DNA of 64,000 nucleotides from Casuarius casuarius (lineage: Eukaryota; Chordata; Aves; Casuariiformes; Casuariidae): positions 1,737,804 to 1,801,803 of the forward strand of contig PTFA01000086.1 of assembly GCA_003342895.1 (NCBI GenBank), written 5' to 3'. Made by a program: the position numbers and the translations under genes. Of this stretch, positions 60,640 to 64,000 are shown piece by piece. The notes under the pieces are model-generated. The model was not told the DNA's origin and made no database searches. It saw only the letters and a list, made by a program, of their open reading frames with translations. Position 1 is the stretch's first letter. Every line of letters begins with the position of its first letter.

Positions 60640-60865
60640 CTTTATTTATCTATTCATACCAGGGAACTGAGAATTTCATGTAATGACTTGACTGCTAGAG
60701 CAGGGGCTTGGAGGGGCACAAAAAATAACTGCCAAATTTTGTGCGACTCGCGAGTGACAAGACTTGCCCGAGATCACACAGGAAGTCTGTGGCAGAGTTG
60801 GGACTGAGCCCAGATCCCCTAAATCCCATTTGTGCCTTAACCACAAGACGGTCCAGATTTAATAG
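60640..60865 (-). repeat. tRNA-headed CORE/MIR-like SINE, nearly full length
   Basis: Read on the minus strand it begins with the tRNA-derived head. The A-box-like TTGTGGTTAAGGCAC is at about 60837-60851, and a B-box-like GGCTCAGTCCC follows near 60806-60816. The CORE domain comes next (AACTCTGCCACAGACTTCC, then TGTGTGATCTCGGGCAAGTC, about 60764-60804), and a decayed tail runs to about 60650 (plus strand 'ccagggaactgag'). This is the best-preserved interspersed repeat in the window and supports a sauropsid origin. Confidence 0.75.
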
Positions 60866-61752
60866 CTGCCTAAATATGAATTTAAAATGAGAGCGTCCCT
60901 GTGCAAAAGAATGAAACTTGGCTCATGTCCTGCTCCTAGGTATAGGCTGGATATTTTGCTGCTCGGGTCAGTTATTTTAGACAAACATCCACACTACACG
61001 CTAACCCTCGAAAGACTTAAATTTAGGTAAAGGCTTCCTGTTGCCTGATTAGCTGTTTTCAGTATCTCTCGGGCTGCTGGTGTTTTCTCGTGTGCAGTAT
61101 GCAGAAGTGCTAGACTTAAAACCAGTTTGCAGGACTTTTAGTATGAATTTTTACATAACATGAATTGCATAGTTTTGAAAGAATTTGAACACAAATTTAG
61201 TACATTAGGTTTCAGCACTGAAATGTAACTTTTCAGCTTTCAGCAATGTTATTTTTCTGTTGTTATGGAGGAGATTATCACTATTTTGGGCTTACTGCCT
61301 GGTTCCAAAGTCTAGTTTGGGGCTAGGTTTAATATTGTGAGATTGTGTAGTAACATATACTAGTAAACACAGGTCTTTAGACTGACAAGTCTTTCCTGTG
61401 CATTAGTGTAGAAGTTTTTACTTCATACATAATACATCAATTGCTGAAGTGACTCTAGAAAGGCAGCAAATGTCCTCAACACAAGGCAAAACAGAGGGAG
61501 AAGAAAATATAAGATATATTTTTACAAGATGGCCCTTGTCTCATATCAAACATTTCCAGAGCGATGAGCATAAATCACAGAGGTCATTGTGGCTAATCTG
61601 TAAAAATAAATTGGATGTTTTCATTTCAGTCATGTAACTTGATATTATATGATACATTTTGAGAAAAAAAAAGGAAGAAACAAAGTTTTAACATATTCTG
61701 GGCCTCTCATTCTTCCTGAAGAAGTCTTTTTATTTTCTTATGTTTTCCACAG
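60866..61752. other. Non-coding or intronic stretch before exon A
   Basis: A frame of 62 codons (61449-61637) has ordinary amino-acid composition, but its possible donor (ATCT/GTAAAA) leaves phase 1, which does not match exon A's phase 2. I therefore do not join it. Confidence 0.4.
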
Positions 61753-61827
61753 TGGTATCATACCTCAGTGCATAAAAAACATACAGCTTCTGTGTTCTCT
61801 GTTAAATCATGTTTACAGACATCCAGA
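61753..61827 (+). CDS. Probable internal coding exon A, unidentified helical protein
   Basis: A strong acceptor ('tttttattttcttatgttttccacag', ending 61752) opens 75 bases that end before a donor GTGAAG at 61828. The phase is 2 in and 2 out. The translation, GIIPQCIKN followed by IQLLCSLLNHVYRHP, looks like an amphipathic helix of an armadillo/HEAT-like repeat. Without splicing the frame would stop at once (TGA at 61829-61831). Spliced to the exon at 62802 it continues in frame, with Glu encoded across the junction. I cannot name the protein. Family assignment is inference from helix character only. Confidence 0.4.
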
Positions 61828-62801
61828 GTGAAGTTGTGGCTCCAGTGAAACTCCTCTTGATTTTAAGAAGGTCAGTATATTTCACCTGAAAAAGCTTTAC
61901 AAAGAGGTGAAAAATGAAAGGGTGAAAAAAGTAATGGGTGTTGACATGTTATGAGAATAAGTATTGCAAAACCTGACAATTTTCTTTGAGTCTTTTAGGA
62001 CACCCTCTTAAAAGCAGAATCCCAAGTTTAATTTTTCTTGACATTTGTAGGCACTGAAATTGTTTGTAAGTCTTCAATAGACAGGCTTTAAAAATACTAA
62101 AATCACAAGACAATAAAAAGATTAAATTTTAACAGCCATCGAGTTTTAAGACAGTCATGTGACTCAGAGCATTAAGAACAGCAAAAGTGGTTAACACACA
62201 CACGTTGCTAGTTAAATCCTACTTCACTCTTTTTGCCATGCTGCCATTTTTAGATAACCAATACTTATATTGAGGTAATAGGTCCCACTGAAGTATACTG
62301 GCCTATTTCTATGCTTATACTTGGGAGTGTTTGTGGGATCAGGTTTGGTCACATAGTACAAATTAATGTGCAGCAACTTAAAAAGAATGTGAAGCTCTTG
62401 CAATACAGTTGAATACTTTGCATGTATGCATAAACACCTTCCTCAGATATATCACACTGTAAACTGAATCAGACTTGAAAACAAACAAACAAAAATGCTC
62501 AGTGTGCAACAAGTTCTACCTTGGCTTCCTCCTGTATCAATTCAAAACTCTCAGCGAGGCACCACTCTGAGCAGCAGGAGGACCAAGACCTGTTTGAAAA
62601 TCTGCCTAGGAGCAGACTACCCCAGGGAGAAACCTCGTGGTCTTGCTTCATACAGCTGATTCACACAGATGTATTTTAACTTTCAGCCAGCTGGTAGAGG
62701 TGCACCATTTACCTGTATGACCAGTTGAAGGGCCAGGTTTTAGAGATATAACTTTTAAAAGTTTGGTCTTGTTACAAGTTTTGGCCTTCTTTTCATTACA
62801 G

Positions 62802-62878
62802 AATTCTGTTTCAAGTTAGTGTGATGGAAGATTCAGATTTGCCAATAAAGATACTTCATCTTCCAGAATTATTATGTG
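62802..62878 (+). CDS. Probable internal coding exon B, same gene as exon A
   Basis: A strong acceptor ('ccttcttttcattacag', ending 62801) and a good donor (TGTG/GTGAGA at 62878-62879) bracket 77 bases. Of the three phases, the one that stays open is exactly the one required by exon A (the first base completes Glu). It reads ILFQVSVMEDSDLPIK and then ILHLPELLC, again helix-loop-helix in character, and leaves phase 1. The intron between A and B would be 974 bases. No further exon of this gene was found before 64000, nor a preceding exon ending in phase 2 upstream. Confidence 0.4.
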
Positions 62879-63629
62879 GTGAGAAAATATATTACCACAT
62901 TTTGTCATGTTTTTGATTAATCTTTATTTGTCACATAAGTGACCAAAATTTCCATCTGAGTAGTGTTTCTTATTTTAGACTGGGAAAAGAATCTGAAAAA
63001 AGTTTAAAAAATAAAAAATCAGAATTTTAGAAGCAATTATTTTAGAAATTTCCTCCATTCAGGCAGGGTGATTTTTATATTCAAGCAAATAAGCCTGTGG
63101 ATGTGATCCAAACCTAATGATGTTAAACTGAACTGACTTTAACAAGACCCCGTGTATCTTTGGGTGGAAAACAAGGGCAGAGACCACATGGAAACTCCCC
63201 TTCCTTATCCCATTTACTTGAAGGCGCCAACCTCAGAGTCTAGGGGAGGCTGCTAAGTGCTTTGCTAACTGCATTACAGATCCCATTTGCCTTTAACTTC
63301 TGAAAAGCTCCTCAGTTGCAAGTGAAATGCTTAAAAATACTATTTTAACTCTTTATCTGCTGCATTTCATGCCACTTCAGCACCCTGCTAATCTACCTTT
63401 AGGGAAGCGACACTATGCCGGCCGCACAGCTGAGCACTGCCGACAACGACTGCCAGATGGAAGAAATGCAAAATTAAGAAATCCTTGTCCTTCTTGGTAA
63501 GGGCTACAATTTTTTCCCCACTAACCGTGCACTAGCAGCACTCTCCCATTTATGAAAGCAGCTGGCAGCAAACTGCCTTTTTTTGTTTTTTCCCCTCCTC
63601 ACGTGGCAACATCTTGATGTGCTGGAAAC
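62879..63629. other. Non-coding stretch after exon B
   Basis: AT-rich at first, becoming more balanced towards the CpG island. No exon in the required phase is visible. Confidence 0.45.
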
Positions 63630-64000
63630 ACTTATTTAAGGGAGCTGCTCCGCAGCAGCTGGGGGTCCCCTGGGCTCCTAGAAGCAGGGCAGAAGAGACG
63701 GTCCAGGCTGCCTCACCCCCCGCGAGCCACAAGGGGCAGGGAAACGCTGCCCGGGCGCTGTTTGCATCGACATGTGCGAGCGCGGGACGGGCGCCGCCGA
63801 CCAGGCCCATGCGGCCGGCAGCGGCCCGCGCCGGGGGCTGCCTCCGCGCAAAGCCCCGGGGGGGGGTCTCGCCCTCCGTTTCCAAGGGGAAACGGAGAAG
63901 GGAGGCCGCTCTTCTCCCCCCACCGCCGCCCCGGGGACCGCGGCCCGCAGAGGGGCGGCCGCCACGGAACGGCCACGCCATGCGACATAACGACCCCCCC
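63630..64000. promoter_or_regulatory. CpG island at right edge, candidate promoter / first exon
   Basis: This is the densest CpG block of the window. It is GC-rich throughout, with many CpG at 63770-63975, a run of nine to ten G at 63858-63867 and a C run at the very end. A TATA-like TATTTAAG (63633-63640) sits at its left edge, followed by a 7-bp hairpin (63643-63660, AGCTGCT / AGCAGCT). If transcription ran rightwards it would start near 63665. Frames of 72-143 codons are open on both strands (for example minus 63550-63981), so the direction and any coding start are unresolved. The window ends inside the island. Confidence 0.5.

Noticed and set aside
61449..61637. Joining this 62-codon frame to exon A as an upstream exon
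   Set aside because: The only plausible donor leaves phase 1 while exon A needs phase 2.
1..64000. A bacterial or phage defence system, operon or CRISPR array
   Set aside because: There are no long adjacent genes, no ribosome-binding-site pattern and no regularly spaced repeats. Splice-like signals, SINE relics and microsatellites show nuclear vertebrate DNA.

Overview
This window looks like vertebrate nuclear DNA, most likely from a bird or another sauropsid (crocodilian or turtle grade). It is mostly non-coding. The evidence is: no long open frames anywhere; AT-rich sequence broken by short CpG-rich islets; long homopolymer and microsatellite tracts; and old, strongly diverged interspersed repeats of the kind seen in sauropsids. 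The repeats include tRNA-headed CORE/MIR-like SINE pieces, one short CR1-like piece and palindromic 'acttcaatggg / cttaactttaagcac' type elements. Two isolated ambiguous bases (19110 and 37019) show this is a draft assembly. I could not name the species or the locus. There is no bacterial, plasmid or phage organisation, no CRISPR array and no operon.

Layout. Bases 1-16200 alternate AT-rich sequence with CpG-rich islets near 2.05-2.4, 5.4-6.2, 8.4-8.6, 12.5-13.4 and 14.9-15.1 kb. They contain two AT-rich blocks (4.44-5.26 and 15.64-15.96 kb) that read like conserved developmental enhancers, and a perfect 16-bp inverted repeat full of TAATTA sites at 7.3 kb. Bases 16200-21000 are CpG-poor and hold the first plausible coding sequence: a plus-strand terminal exon ending at 18636. 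Bases 21000-46800 are desert with scattered GC islets, old SINE/CR1 pieces, hairpins and microsatellites. The GC-rich islet at 46.86-47.52 kb carries the longest open frame (245 codons), probably a by-product of its composition. Bases 47500-60900 are desert with several MIR-like relics. From 61.7 kb two short plus-strand segments (61753-61827 and 62802-62878) have strong splice sites, matching phase, and join into a protein-like reading frame. The window ends in a strong CpG island (63.64-64.0 kb) with a TATA-like box at its left edge, a good candidate promoter or first exon.

How the parts relate. The most economical reading is a gene-poor region, or very large introns, with at least two partial plus-strand genes. 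One would end near 18.6 kb and the other would pass through 61.7-62.9 kb, with a possible promoter at the right edge. The rest would be regulatory or neutral sequence. I assign no gene symbol because I recognise none of the peptides. Repeat family names rest on remembered consensus motifs and not on a search.
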